64,000 nucleotides of DNA from G965218495 sp965218495 (GCA_965218495.1 OZ244626.1:3782001-3846000), one strand, 5' to 3'; counted from the first letter of the stretch, positions 36,152 to 46,582 are shown. The notes: a model not told the origin generated them from the letters alone. Translations and numbers: made by a program.

Positions 36152-36332
36152 ACTTCCACGATGGTGAAATGAACGTGCGCTCGACGGTCTGGTCGTTGTG
36201 TGCGACCAACTCAAGCTTCATCCTCTGACCGCATACGGCCGGCAGCCTTCACGAATCCTGACTTCGACGGTACCTTAGCGGAGCGGTGCCAGCAGTCTCT
36301 GTTTGGAGGCCGTTTCGGAGCAATCTGCTGAA

Positions 36333-36505
36333 TTACTTCCGGCAGTCACGGCAACAAAATGGCATTTCTTTGTGCTTGCAATGGTACACATTCGCGCTCC
36401 CGTTGCGCAGCCAGAACAGTTTGCCGTACGACCATTGCACGGCCTCGAACCGCTTGCGGGCTGCAGTCTCGTCCGGTATCCGTTCCGCCAGTTCAAAAAG
36501 CGTGA
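36333..36505 (-). pseudogene. IS1595-family transposase N-terminal fragment
   Basis: On the minus strand this encodes VTLFELAERIPDETAARKRF, EAVQW and NGSANVYHCKHKEMPFCCRD followed by CRK and a stop. That is the N-terminal helix and zinc-ribbon of ISXO2-like (IS1595) transposases. The first Cys pair has decayed (LFWLRNGS where CPxCGS is expected) and the catalytic part is absent. The start Met is also lost. It lies where the 5' end of the TonB receptor gene is missing. Confidence 0.7.
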
Positions 36506-36619
36506 CTCCCTTTCGGTGTGAATGCCCTAGCTTCGCCGTAACTTCTCCGATCTGGTTTACCCCGCATATGGAGCCAGACGCCAAAGGCTTCACGTAAACT
36601 ATATAAGTTCCCTCATAAA

Positions 36620-38323
36620 AGGGGCCTTCCCCGCCCGATACGGCGGGCGCCTCTCCTCCGTGGTGAACTACACCATGAAGGAAGGCAACCTTAAAGAGTT
36701 CGCAGGTGAAGCGGGCATTGGCATACTCTCCTCGCGTGTGATGGTGGAAGGGCCTATTAAGAGAGAAAAAGCATCGTTTGTTGTTTCCGCAAGGCGGAGC
36801 TATCGGGATGCGACCGTGGCGCCGTTTATCACCACAGGCCTGACAGGCCTGTGGTCTATTTCTATGATCTGAATGCAAAAGCCAACGCGATTCTGTCGAA
36901 GCGGGACCGCATCTACCTGAGTGGGTTCTCCAGCCGAGACAAGTTTGGAGGAGTTGTTGAGGATTCGGACGACAGAATCGAGGCAAACCTCCGTTGGCAC
37001 AATCGTCTGGTTTCGCTGCGCTGGAATCATCAGTTCAGTGACCGAATGTTTGCCAACACGCTGTTAGGCGGCACCAACTACGAAATGCTGAACCGAACCT
37101 ACCAAAGGGACGACTACGACAACGGCCGGACCATCTTTACCTCGAAGTATCGGTCGGAAATCGTCGACTGGATCGGGAAGGTGGACTTCGAATACGTCCA
37201 TAGCCTGCGGCACTACGTGCGCTTTGGTGCGGAAGGGGTTATCCACCACTTTAATCCCGGTACCGCAAGCGCGCGCTTTCAGGATTTCAATTCTAAGATT
37301 GACGCTTCCTTTAAGTCGGCCGCGGGCAAGCTGCGCTCAACAGAGATTGCTGCCTACGCCGAAGATGAAACCCGGCTGGGCAGCAGGGTGCGTGCCACTA
37401 TTGGCATTCGCTTCTCATCGTACTTTGCTGAAGGCGCGACCTATAGCGGCATTGAGCCGCGCCTCGCGGCCAACATTCGTCTCACCGAAACTATGGCCGC
37501 AAAGGCGTCCTGGGCCTGGGCGAATCAGTACGTTCACCTGCTCACGCAAGGCGCCGTGACTCTGCCGACTGACATATGGGTGCCAACCCTTGACTCCGTA
37601 GAGCCGCAACGGGGATACCAGGCGGCCTTAGGCCTAGTGAGGGCATTCAATGGCAATGCATTTGAGCTCTCACTTGAAACGTACTTCAAGCGCCTCAATA
37701 ACTACCTGGAATATGAAGAAGGCTCAAGCACGTTTGAGTCGGCCAGCCTTTCATGGACGGACTTTATCGAAAAGGGCAGTGGTGACGCCTACGGGCTGGA
37801 GTTGTTTTTGCAAAAGAAGACGGGTCGCCTAACCGGCTGGGCTGCCTATACGCTGGCCAAGGCTACGCGAACGTTTGAGAAACTGAACAGAGGCAAGCCT
37901 TTCCCAGACGGCTTTGATCGGCGCCACGATGTTGCGATCGTTGGGCAGTACAACCTCACGCGAACGGTCTTGGTGTCAGCGAACTGGATTTACGGAAGCG
38001 GTTATCCGGTATGGGTGCCGGTAGGGCGATTCAATGCCAGAGATCATCTAGATGACGGTTCGGACTATAACTATTCGACTGTGGTGGACTACGGCCCCGC
38101 CAACAGCGCGCGAGCCCCTGCGTCCCATCGGCTCGATGTGAGTTCCCAGATCCGATTCGACCGGAGCTGGGGCGGGCACGCCGTCGTCGTTGGTTGCTAC
38201 AACATTTATGCTCGGCAGAATCCCATGATCGTCTTCTCCGAAATAGAAGGTGACGAAGTCACGTTCAAACAGCTTAGCCTGCTTCGGATCGTGCCTTCCA
38301 TTTCCTACCAGATTCGATTCTAG
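36620..38323 (+). pseudogene. TonB-dependent receptor, 5'-truncated and frameshifted
   Basis: The plus strand encodes FPARYGGRLSSVVNYTMKEG (typical end of a TonB plug domain) from about 36626. A one-base frame change near 36820-36860 follows, then VYFYDLNAKANAILSKRDRI and a 490-codon beta-barrel frame ending in SYQIRF at 38323, a normal outer-membrane C-terminus. Signal peptide, carboxypeptidase-like domain, TonB box and most of the plug are missing upstream, where IS1595 debris lies. The frame change coincides with a tandem 9-bp repeat/palindrome. It was probably the partner of the DUF4249 lipoprotein 4 bases downstream. As it stands it should not be functional. Confidence 0.8.
36832..36854. 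repeat. Perfect 11-bp palindrome with tandem ACAGGCCTG
   Basis: CCACAGGCCTG-A-CAGGCCTGTGG. ACAGGCCTG occurs twice in direct tandem (36834-36842, 36843-36851). It sits at the frameshift in the TonB receptor remnant, a plausible slippage site. Confidence 0.7.
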
Positions 38324-38327
38324 AGCC

Positions 38328-39209
38328 ATGCATAGGAAGCTATGCCTTGCCTTACTGGTGGTGCTTTGCGCCTGCGAAAGCGTCATTGAAGTGGACATAG
38401 ACAGCCAGTACTCTTCGCAACTCGTAGTGGACGGTGCATTCAGAGCAGATAGTAGCTGGGTCATTCGCCTGACGAAAAGCATACCATTCGGCTCCAGCTT
38501 CGATGATGTGGATATCGCTATCGAAAACGCGACGCTCCAGCTCTCTGATAGCCAGGGGTACTCCGAATTCCTGGCTCACATTGATGCGGGATTCTACATT
38601 TCTCCGAGTGGCTATCGTCCTGCGGCCGGCGTCAATTACTACTTGCGCGCAGAGGCTGCATCACTGCCGGAAGTGGCCGCTTCGTCCACCATTCCCCTCG
38701 CACAGGTGGAGATAGTAGACGCTACGGCCTCTTCGAATGGCGAATCACACCTGCGCTTTGCGATTAAGGACACCCCGGGGAAGCACTATTTCCGACTGGT
38801 GCTCTGGCAGTTGACTCAGCGGCCTGACGACGATCCTGAACGCGTCCGCTTGAGATTTAACAGCAACAACAGAATTCTTCGCGAACACATAGACCAAGTC
38901 GGTGACGCATCGGTATTCAATACCGATCGCGACTTCAGAAGGGCCTTTTTCTCGGATGAACTATTTGAAGATGGTACAATTGAGCTCGCTATCACGCACC
39001 AAGGGGACGGCGACATGTTCGAGCTTGAGCTGGTACTGATGAGTCAAGCGTTTTTTGGTTACCAGCGCTCACTCGCCCGTCATGGCCGATTTGGTGGCGG
39101 ATTCGAAAGTCGGCCTACCCCAGTGTATTCCAACGTCGAAAGCGGGCTCGGTGTTTTTGCGGGTTACGACGTTCTGACGCTTCCTTTTGGACACGGAGGC
39201 GGCCAGTAG
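38328..39209 (+). CDS. DUF4249 lipoprotein
   Basis: A 293-aa protein from the ATG at 38328, 4 bases after the TonB receptor stop. The N-terminus is a lipoprotein-like signal ending LCAC with Cys16. The sequence then follows the DUF4249 pattern: SVIEVDIDSQYSSQLVVDGAF, TKSIPFGSSFDDVDIAIENA, FYISPSGYRPAAGVNYYLRA. DUF4249 proteins accompany TonB receptors in Bacteroidota, probably as periplasmic or surface partners in substrate uptake. The linked receptor here is broken, so this protein may be left without a partner. An in-frame ATG further upstream lies inside the receptor gene and is unlikely. Confidence 0.85.
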   Translation: MHRKLCLALLVVLCACESVIEVDIDSQYSSQLVVDGAFRADSSWVIRLTKSIPFGSSFDDVDIAIENATLQLSDSQGYSEFLAHIDAGFYISPSGYRPAAGVNYYLRAEAASLPEVAASSTIPLAQVEIVDATASSNGESHLRFAIKDTPGKHYFRLVLWQLTQRPDDDPERVRLRFNSNNRILREHIDQVGDASVFNTDRDFRRAFFSDELFEDGTIELAITHQGDGDMFELELVLMSQAFFGYQRSLARHGRFGGGFESRPTPVYSNVESGLGVFAGYDVLTLPFGHGGGQ

Positions 39210-39395
39210 CCTGGAAATGTGAGGAGCAGAGTCCCCAAGCTCCGCGCGACTTGACAAGTCGCAGCTGGGTGGTTCAAATTAGATTCTTAACGCGCTGCGA
39301 CCATCGGAGACGGGTGCGGCGCCAGGCGGCATGGAGCGAAGGATTTCATCAGGGCTTTACCGATATTAGCGCGAGTCTCCTTCCGCCGAGTAGCT

Positions 39396-40805
39396 ATGCG
39401 CCTTAGTCTCCTGATACTGGCATGGATCTGCGCCGCCTGCCAGACTGACGTGCGTGAAGAAGGTCCGCTCAACGTGTTGGTGCTGTATACCGATGATCAG
39501 CGCTTCAACACGATAGCAGCTCTCGGCAACGAGGAAATCATCACACCCAACATGGACCGGTTGGTTCGCGAAGGCACCGCCTTTACGCGCACATTCACGA
39601 TGGGAAGCCTCAGGCCTGCGCTCTGCGTGCCGAGCCGTGCCATGCTGATGACAGGTCGCCCTCTTTTCGGCCTGTTGAACGGAGGGGGTACAATCCCGGC
39701 CGAGCATGTCATGATGCCGGAGCTCCTGCGAATGGCGGGCTATAGGACATTCGCAACAGGTAAATGGCACAACGACCGCGCGGCATTCGCACGCGCCTTT
39801 CAGACTGCCGATAACATTTATTTTGGGGGTATGCACGGGCCAAGTCACGGCGGGCATGAGGCGCCTTTGCTCAACGCGTTTGACTCCACCGGCACCTATG
39901 CCAGGGAGGATCGGCGCTCGGTCGAAGGCTTTTCCAGTACGCTTTATGCCGATGCGGCGATTGAATTCCTTCGCCAGCCACACGACGAGCCCTTCTTTGC
40001 GTACGTCTCGTTCACCTCGCCACACGATCCGCGCACGCCGCCGCCGCCATATGACAGCTGGTACAGTCCGGCTACGGTGTCTACGCCGCCTAATTTCATG
40101 CCAGTGCACCCCTTCGACACTGGGGGACTGAGGATTCGTGGTGAGTTGCTGCGCGAACACCCGCGCACAGAGCAAATCGCTCGGGAGGAACTTGCCTTGT
40201 ACTACGGCATGATCAGCGAGGTTGACGCGCAGATTGGTCGTATCCTGGACGTGCTGGACGAAACGAACTTACGCGCCCGTACACTGATTATATTTGCCGG
40301 AGACAATGGTTTGGCAGTAGGTAGCCACGGCCTGTTGGCTAAGCAGAGCCTATATGATCACAGCCTGCGTGTCCCGCTCGTCTTTGTGGGGCCTGGCATC
40401 CCGCAGGGCGAGACGCGAGACGCCTTGGCGTATATTCACGACGTATTCCCTACGGTAGCTAATGTTCTGGCACTTGAGCTACCGGCGACAGCCGAAGGGC
40501 ATACCCTCCTGCCGAACATACAGGATGCAAATGCTCCTTCTCGCGAGGCCGTGTTCCTTTTGTACCGGAACCTACAGCGCGGGGTACGCACGGCTGATAA
40601 CTGGAAGCTTATCCAGTACAACGTGAACGGAGAGCGCACCGATCAGCTCTTCAATTTGAATGAGGATCCACACGAAGTGCGCAACCTCGCCGATGATCCA
40701 GATCATACGGACCGAAAGGCCGCCATGGAGGCGGAGCTCCTCAGGATTAGTCAACTCTACAACGACCCGCTGGACCTAACCGAATACAACTGGGGCAAGC
40801 AGTAG
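39396..40805 (+). CDS. Sulfatase lipoprotein
   Basis: A 469-aa member of the alkaline phosphatase/sulfatase superfamily. Lipoprotein signal ends CAAC (Cys15). Metal-site strand NVLVLYTDDQRFNTI starts near residue 27. The formylglycine signature CVPSRAMLMTGR begins at C77, which must be converted by a formylglycine-generating enzyme for activity. FATGKWHND, FTSPHDPRTPPPPYDS and IFAGDNGLAVGSHGLLAKQS follow in the usual order. It probably removes sulfate from sulfated polysaccharide fragments at the cell surface or periplasm. The substrate is unknown. It ends 3 bases from the convergent S9 peptidase gene. Confidence 0.9.
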   Translation: MRLSLLILAWICAACQTDVREEGPLNVLVLYTDDQRFNTIAALGNEEIITPNMDRLVREGTAFTRTFTMGSLRPALCVPSRAMLMTGRPLFGLLNGGGTIPAEHVMMPELLRMAGYRTFATGKWHNDRAAFARAFQTADNIYFGGMHGPSHGGHEAPLLNAFDSTGTYAREDRRSVEGFSSTLYADAAIEFLRQPHDEPFFAYVSFTSPHDPRTPPPPYDSWYSPATVSTPPNFMPVHPFDTGGLRIRGELLREHPRTEQIAREELALYYGMISEVDAQIGRILDVLDETNLRARTLIIFAGDNGLAVGSHGLLAKQSLYDHSLRVPLVFVGPGIPQGETRDALAYIHDVFPTVANVLALELPATAEGHTLLPNIQDANAPSREAVFLLYRNLQRGVRTADNWKLIQYNVNGERTDQLFNLNEDPHEVRNLADDPDHTDRKAAMEAELLRISQLYNDPLDLTEYNWGKQ

Positions 40806-40808
40806 GAC

Positions 40809-43199
40809 CTAATCTCTGGACTGGCTGCCGATATTGTGCTCGAAGAGTTTGAGGATGCGGCGGTACTCGTCGCGCCAGCTCGAAGGCTCCTGAAAGCCAT
40901 GTCCCTCAATGGGGTACAGCGCGATCTCCCAGTCATTTTTGCCCAACTCTATCAGGCGTTGGCCAAGTCGTACGATATCTTGGAATTGCACATTCAGGTC
41001 CAAGATGCCGTGAGGCATTAGGAGCGGGTCTTCAAGACCATCCGCAAAGTTTATCGGTGAGCTGCGCGCAAACGACAGGGAGTCGGTTTCAGGCGTGTTG
41101 AGGATGTTCGAAGTGTAGGGGTCGTTGTAGTGGGCCCAATCTGTTACGCTGCGCAGGGCGGCGCCTGCGCCAAAGTGCTCAGGCTCGGTAAAGAGTGCCA
41201 TCAGCGTGATGAATCCACCGTACGAGCCGCCATAGATGCCAATGCGATCGGCCTCTATGTCGAACTGCTGCTGCAGATACTTCGACGCATCGACGTAGTC
41301 CTGCAGGTCACGACCACCCATATGCCGGTAGATGGCGGTACGCCAGTCACGACCATAACCCGATGACGCCCGAAAGTCCACCTGCATCACCGTGTATCCG
41401 AGGTCGGTGAGCAGGTTGTGAAACATGTATTCTCGGTAGTAGCTGCTCCATCCGTGATGCACATTCTGCGCATAGCCGGCGCCGTGCACAAAGAGGACTG
41501 CCGCTCCGTTGCTCGCGTCTGGGGTAAAGAGATGAGCGGGGACCATGATGCCGTCGGATGCCTCGTAGTAGACGGTTTCAGGTACGCGCCAAGGGTACGA
41601 TTGCCACTCCTCGGTCTGCGAATTCGTGATGCGCTCCGAATTACCGCCCGGGGCTTGAAGGAAGACCTCTGGTGGCTGTGTGGTATATGAATGCAGCACA
41701 CCAAGCATTTTGCCGTCGGGGCTGATTGTCGAGGTGTTGCGGCCATCCATGGAGGTGAGTTTCACACGGTCACCGCCGCCAATCGGCATCTCGTACAGGT
41801 GCCGCACAAACGGCGATTCCTCTGTGCTGGCAAAGTACCAGCGTGTTCCATCCTGGGAAATCTGCGGGCTAAATACCTCGAATTCGCCGCTCGTAAGCTG
41901 CTCCTTCCTGCCAGTTCTAACATTTAGGGTATAGAGGTGGCTATAGCCGGACACTTCGCTCTGAAACCAGTAGTGCTTGCCATCCGGCATCCATCCGCCG
42001 GCACTCGCCCCGCCGAACCATGAGATTCCAGGCCCCGCAATCCAGGCATCATCGTGCTGCCGATCAAGCATGGTCAGCATTCCGGATTCTGCGTCCAGAC
42101 GCACAAGCCAGCGGTCCTTGTGGTCTCGAGCCCGTATCTCCAGTACTACCAGGCTTCCATCGCCATTCCAATCAGGCCCGTAGCTGTACAGCGTGCGCTT
42201 TGTCTTGGCCGAATCGACTTCAACGCCCTGCTCCTCCAAGTACTTGGGCACGTCATAAGCGCCTTCAATCTGGTGCAGGTCGACTGCATAGGAGGTGTCG
42301 CGCACAAGGTCCTGAATGTAAAGCGTGGCCATTCCATAGGGCATTCCCACTTTGGGTCGCGCTGAGCGCTCTACTGAATACCCGCTTTCGGTGACGTAGT
42401 CCATGCCGGCGGTGCGCTTCGCGCTGGCGTCTGCGGTCGTGACGAACGATACAAAGCGCTCTGTTGGGTCTACGCGAAGCTGAGCGGGGTTCTTGCCATC
42501 CAGCCAGAAGGTAGTGGGCGGATTTCTGGCGTCTTCATCGCGCTCCCGTGCCTCTTCACGCATTTTGTCTTCTTCGTGTTGCGAACGGACGTAGTCAAAG
42601 AGATCCCTTTGCTGTTCTTCCAGGAACTCCGCCTGCGCATCGGCCTTTGGCTCTCTGGGCTCTTTGCCGCTGCGGAGATCTGTTAGCTGCCGCACAGCCC
42701 CACTTTCCAAGTCTTGACGAAACAGGTTATTGTCGGACGCGAAAACGATGGCAGTGCCGTCGGGCGTGAACCGAGGGCTACCTTCAAACTCGCGCGTGCG
42801 GGTGAGGCGAACGGTTTCTCCCGTGTCGCGGTAGTGGAGGTGCAGATCTCCGCCCTGAGCGTATACCTTTCGGCTGAAGGTAGAATCATAGACATGCTCA
42901 TGATGATGCCAGCCGTTAAATGAAGGCCCCAGGTTGCGGCGCTCTTCCGGCGAAAGCTGGATGGGTTCACCTCCGTTGCGTGGCACCATGAAGAGTGAGT
43001 CGGCGGCGTATGCACCCATCGGATTCCACCGGAAGTACAGCGTCTGACCATCCTCCGACCAGACGGGGGCTCTGGGCCACGAGCCAATCCAGGTGTCCGG
43101 GTCCTGCATAATTTTGTCTACCGTCAGCGTGGACTGTTGTGCGAGGAGCGGGCTTGCCATCAATCCCAGTGCAAGTAAGAAAATTGGCCGCTGAGTCAT
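40809..43199 (-). CDS. S9 family (prolyl oligopeptidase-type) peptidase, exported
   Basis: A 796-aa protein when started at the ATG at 43199, giving the signal peptide RPIFLLALGLMASPLLAQ with a signal peptidase I site. The N-terminal two-thirds is a WD/DPP-IV-like propeller (WSEDGQTLYFRWN, SPRFTPDGTAIVFASD, DWNGDGSLVVLEIRA). The C-terminal alpha/beta hydrolase domain has GIYGGSYGGFITLM (nucleophile Ser near residue 659), HGILDLNVQFQD (Asp) and PIEGHGF (His). It likely cleaves peptides in the periplasm. The upstream extension to 43313 is an unlikely start. Intact. Confidence 0.9.
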   Translation of the reverse strand: MTQRPIFLLALGLMASPLLAQQSTLTVDKIMQDPDTWIGSWPRAPVWSEDGQTLYFRWNPMGAYAADSLFMVPRNGGEPIQLSPEERRNLGPSFNGWHHHEHVYDSTFSRKVYAQGGDLHLHYRDTGETVRLTRTREFEGSPRFTPDGTAIVFASDNNLFRQDLESGAVRQLTDLRSGKEPREPKADAQAEFLEEQQRDLFDYVRSQHEEDKMREEARERDEDARNPPTTFWLDGKNPAQLRVDPTERFVSFVTTADASAKRTAGMDYVTESGYSVERSARPKVGMPYGMATLYIQDLVRDTSYAVDLHQIEGAYDVPKYLEEQGVEVDSAKTKRTLYSYGPDWNGDGSLVVLEIRARDHKDRWLVRLDAESGMLTMLDRQHDDAWIAGPGISWFGGASAGGWMPDGKHYWFQSEVSGYSHLYTLNVRTGRKEQLTSGEFEVFSPQISQDGTRWYFASTEESPFVRHLYEMPIGGGDRVKLTSMDGRNTSTISPDGKMLGVLHSYTTQPPEVFLQAPGGNSERITNSQTEEWQSYPWRVPETVYYEASDGIMVPAHLFTPDASNGAAVLFVHGAGYAQNVHHGWSSYYREYMFHNLLTDLGYTVMQVDFRASSGYGRDWRTAIYRHMGGRDLQDYVDASKYLQQQFDIEADRIGIYGGSYGGFITLMALFTEPEHFGAGAALRSVTDWAHYNDPYTSNILNTPETDSLSFARSSPINFADGLEDPLLMPHGILDLNVQFQDIVRLGQRLIELGKNDWEIALYPIEGHGFQEPSSWRDEYRRILKLFEHNIGSQSRD

Positions 43200-43243
43200 A
43201 ACTGTGAATCGGTTGCTGAGGGCGGTGGTGTCAGCACACAAAC

Positions 43244-46200
43244 TTACGGGAGCGCAATGGACTCTAGTGCGCAAAGCGGATTCATCATGCGTATCTGGTT
43301 GACCGAGTTGCACTGAGCTTGAAGCAACTTGGGGGACACAAACGCTACGCTCAGCGCTTGACCTCGGCTCATGGCGACGTTGATGCGCTCGCGTGAAAAC
43401 ACGAACTCCAGGCCGCGAGGGGTCTCTTCAGCTGAGGAGGAGGTCATAGACAGCAGGGCCACCGGAGCTTCCTGGCCCTGAAACTTGTCCACGGTGCCAA
43501 CGCGAATGCCCTCCAGCTCATCCGTAAGCCTGTTGACTTGCGCATTAAAGGGTGCGACGACGATGATATCTTCCGTTTGCAGCGGACGCGTCCTGCCTTT
43601 CTTGTTGGTCCAAGTGCCTTGGAGGAGCGCATCAATAAAGACCCGAATGGCTTCTGCTTCTTCGGCGCATTCCTGAGAACGACCCTCGTGGACTACGTCC
43701 ACGCGGTAGGCGCCGGCCGTCGGTATGCCAGGTGCATGAACGGCCTGCCTGGCCGTAGTGGCGTGTGCCTTGAGCTTGTTTTCATAGAATTGTGCAGAAA
43801 TGAATCTGCACAGTTTGGGGTGCATCCGGTACGAGTCTGGAAGAAAAATACCGCGGTCCTCGGATACCATGCGCATCCCCTGCAGCATCCATTCCAGGCA
43901 GGACAAGTTGGCCGGGGGCGGGTGCGCTCCCTGAATGACCTGGGGCAGTTGGCATGGATCGCCGACCAGTACGACGTTGGCGGCACATGAGGTCATGCCC
44001 ACGAGATTTGCGAGCGACACTTGTCCTGCTTCGTCCACAAACAAATAGTCGAAATTGGCGCTAAACTCGTCTCGGCAGAAAAGCCAAGCGGTGCCCCCAA
44101 CGATATTTGAATACATCACCGCAGGGTCGTCGTTCTTTGTCGCATAGTAGATTGCATCCTCGCGCTTTCTATCGGTAGGACGCTGCCCGATCTTATGTGC
44201 TATCGTTACTGCGCCGCGGAGGCCTTCATAGTTTTCATCCAGCGCTATTGCGCAGCCCTCAAGGACGTTGATTATCGCCGCATGGCTATTGGAGGCCACG
44301 GCCACCTGCATTCCCTTGTTGACCAACGAGAGGATGGCACGTGCGGTCACATAGGTCTTGCCGGTTCCGGGCGGGCCCTGAACAGGCAGCACGGAGTTGT
44401 CCAGATGAGACGTCGCTTGAAGAAGGCGTTCAAGTGCGTCCGCGCTGCCGTGCGCAAGAGTCCATCCATCCCTAAACCGCGGCTCGTGCCACGTGAGCAG
44501 ATCGCGTGCGGCGTCTATAGAACCGTCGGTGCATTGATGCTTCAAGACATCCCAAATGGCCTTCTGGATGACTTTTGAGGGTACAGCAAAGTCAGGAAGC
44601 AGATCAAGGCGGTCTACTAGGTCGCGAGCGTGCCGTTTACTGATTTTGAGCGTTACGGTACGTTGCCTGCGATCATGTTCTACGACATCCACCTTTCGAA
44701 ACCCAAAGTTGTCTTCCTCAACCTTGATCTGCATTTTGCTTCCAGTACGAACCTTGTTGGACTGCGGCGCATAGCGGTACTGGCGACCCATAGACCGCTT
44801 TATGGAAAAGACCTCCCCTAACGGCTGGAGTACGGCAAGGTAATCCGTATCACGCAGGAGATCATCAAGCTGCTTGTTCCTGGAGTCAAAGACTTTCCAG
44901 GCCGCCGGTTTTGCTTCCCGGCTATGGAAGCGGATTAGGTTTTTCATCAGGTAGCGGGCGCTCTCGCCAAAGCGGGTAGCGCCATCGATAACGGATCCTA
45001 CGCTCGCGAATTCTGCCTCTTTTGTGGCCGCCCTTTGCTTGGCTTCACTGCTCTGGTGCACTGTGCCCGTTGAGAGCGGCAAATCGGGCCTGCGCGCCCA
45101 CAGCCAGTCCCGCAACTCTTGCGTCGATATGCAGTCGACCTTGTTATACTCTTCCAGATTTGCGAGCAGCAATCGCTTCTTTTCTTCGTCTTTCTCTGCG
45201 ATCCATTTGCTATATGCGACGACAGATGCTCCTCCTTCCTTGACACCCTCGCGGCGTTTACGGCGGTAGAAGGCCTCCAGGTTCTTTATGGAGTAGCCGG
45301 GCTCCGAGACTACGATGCCACCGCGTACCACGGCGTAGAGATCGACAAACCGTTCTTCTCGAAGCCAGGTGTCCAGTATGTCTTCACCGTAACCGTGACG
45401 GGCCGTGATTTTGCGAAGCGCGGTGATCTCGTAGGGAGCGTAGTGATAGATGTGCGCTTGCAGGTTTGGCTTGAGGTGCGTAGAAAACAGCTCAAACAGG
45501 CCAATAAGTGCCTCCCTTTCCTCGGCCAGATTGTGCGCCCAGAATGCGGAAAAGCCGTTGCCGTTCCAAACGCCATGAAGGTATTCCAAGCCATGTTGGC
45601 CGGCTTCTGCGTAATGCGGATAGCCTTCAATGTCATAGAACAGGTCACCCGAGCTTGGAGTAGGCAGGAGGTAGTACCCCTTTCCGGGTCGTACTTGGCG
45701 AAGTTTCCAGATCCGCCTGTTTGTTGTCTGCGCCTCATGCTGAAGTCGTGCCTGCTCGCGAAGTGTCTCCAGCGTAGTGCTCGCCAGTCTCGGGACCTCT
45801 CCCTCGTGCCGTGCCAGCGCCTCCAGAGTCTTGATGCCTGCCGCTTCCAGCTTAGCAACTTGGGTCCTCCGGATGCCTGCTACCAGAAACAAGCTGTTGT
45901 CCTGTCTCCAGTCCACGTCGCATTTGTCTTTCCATCGGCAAGAGCCGCAGGCTTTGCACGGGACGGGCCGCGTAACAGGTTTCTTGGCCACGAACTCTTC
46001 AAGCCGACCCTGCATCTGCAAGACATAGTCTGCGAATTCTCGGACGGTGTGGGTGGACCGTATGCCATTGCCGAGTTGAACATGCATATGCGTCGGCAGG
46101 CGGCCCTGTACTAGTCCTACCAGGTGCGAATATATTACCAGCTGAATGATATGAGACGGGTCTGGCTTGCGCTTGAGCTTGGAATCAATGACCTCATACG

Positions 46201-46582
46201 AATAGTCGCCTAGCTCTGATGGCTCGTCGACGCGTAGCAAGAAGTCAGTGTATCCAGCCCAGGATCCATTCTTAAGAGTACCCTGGTATATGACTTCAGC
46301 TCCACTTTGCATGGCTGCCAACGTCCGCCAAACGTCTTTGTCAAGGTCTTTGGACCGCTCTATTTCCACGATCTGCTTCCCCTTGGATCTAAGCTCCTCC
46401 AAAAATTCCTTTTCGTGCTCGATTCCGAGGTCCGCAACCAGCTTCAACTCTTCCGGGGGCTCGCGCGGTGACAGCTCTTCGCCATTTGCGTAGCGTAGGT
46501 CTAGCGCAGACTGATGTTCACACGCCGCAAATTTCGTGAGATCTGTCGGCGAAAGCCTGTATATCCGATCGATTTTTTGCAT
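43244..46582 (-). CDS. RecB-like nuclease / RNase H-like / SF1 helicase fusion (TM0106 type)
   Basis: A 1112-aa protein from the ATG at 46582. N-terminus: TM0106-type RecB-like nuclease, with LSPTDLTKFAACEHQ, a GYTDFLLRV...YEVIDSKLKR core (D-xDxK) and a Cys cluster CKACGSCRWKDKC that may bind Fe-S. Middle: a DnaQ/RNase H-like segment, LFYDIEGYPHY and YSIKNLEAFYRRKRREG. C-terminus: UvrD/DNA2-like helicase with GPPGTGKT, VDEAGQ, GDPCQLPQV and TVDKFQGQE, and a final NVAMSRGQ. Such fusions are thought to process DNA ends in repair or defence, often near defence genes. It is a single transcription unit, 44 bases upstream of the peptidase start on the same strand. Confidence 0.85.
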   Translation of the reverse strand: MQKIDRIYRLSPTDLTKFAACEHQSALDLRYANGEELSPREPPEELKLVADLGIEHEKEFLEELRSKGKQIVEIERSKDLDKDVWRTLAAMQSGAEVIYQGTLKNGSWAGYTDFLLRVDEPSELGDYSYEVIDSKLKRKPDPSHIIQLVIYSHLVGLVQGRLPTHMHVQLGNGIRSTHTVREFADYVLQMQGRLEEFVAKKPVTRPVPCKACGSCRWKDKCDVDWRQDNSLFLVAGIRRTQVAKLEAAGIKTLEALARHEGEVPRLASTTLETLREQARLQHEAQTTNRRIWKLRQVRPGKGYYLLPTPSSGDLFYDIEGYPHYAEAGQHGLEYLHGVWNGNGFSAFWAHNLAEEREALIGLFELFSTHLKPNLQAHIYHYAPYEITALRKITARHGYGEDILDTWLREERFVDLYAVVRGGIVVSEPGYSIKNLEAFYRRKRREGVKEGGASVVAYSKWIAEKDEEKKRLLLANLEEYNKVDCISTQELRDWLWARRPDLPLSTGTVHQSSEAKQRAATKEAEFASVGSVIDGATRFGESARYLMKNLIRFHSREAKPAAWKVFDSRNKQLDDLLRDTDYLAVLQPLGEVFSIKRSMGRQYRYAPQSNKVRTGSKMQIKVEEDNFGFRKVDVVEHDRRQRTVTLKISKRHARDLVDRLDLLPDFAVPSKVIQKAIWDVLKHQCTDGSIDAARDLLTWHEPRFRDGWTLAHGSADALERLLQATSHLDNSVLPVQGPPGTGKTYVTARAILSLVNKGMQVAVASNSHAAIINVLEGCAIALDENYEGLRGAVTIAHKIGQRPTDRKREDAIYYATKNDDPAVMYSNIVGGTAWLFCRDEFSANFDYLFVDEAGQVSLANLVGMTSCAANVVLVGDPCQLPQVIQGAHPPPANLSCLEWMLQGMRMVSEDRGIFLPDSYRMHPKLCRFISAQFYENKLKAHATTARQAVHAPGIPTAGAYRVDVVHEGRSQECAEEAEAIRVFIDALLQGTWTNKKGRTRPLQTEDIIVVAPFNAQVNRLTDELEGIRVGTVDKFQGQEAPVALLSMTSSSAEETPRGLEFVFSRERINVAMSRGQALSVAFVSPKLLQAQCNSVNQIRMMNPLCALESIALP

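Noticed and set aside
36333..36986. A 217-codon minus-strand gene
   Set aside because: Only the last 57 codons match a family (IS1595). The rest is antisense to TonB receptor coding sequence.
43200..43313. A longer start for the S9 peptidase
   Set aside because: It would hide the signal peptide that begins at 43199.
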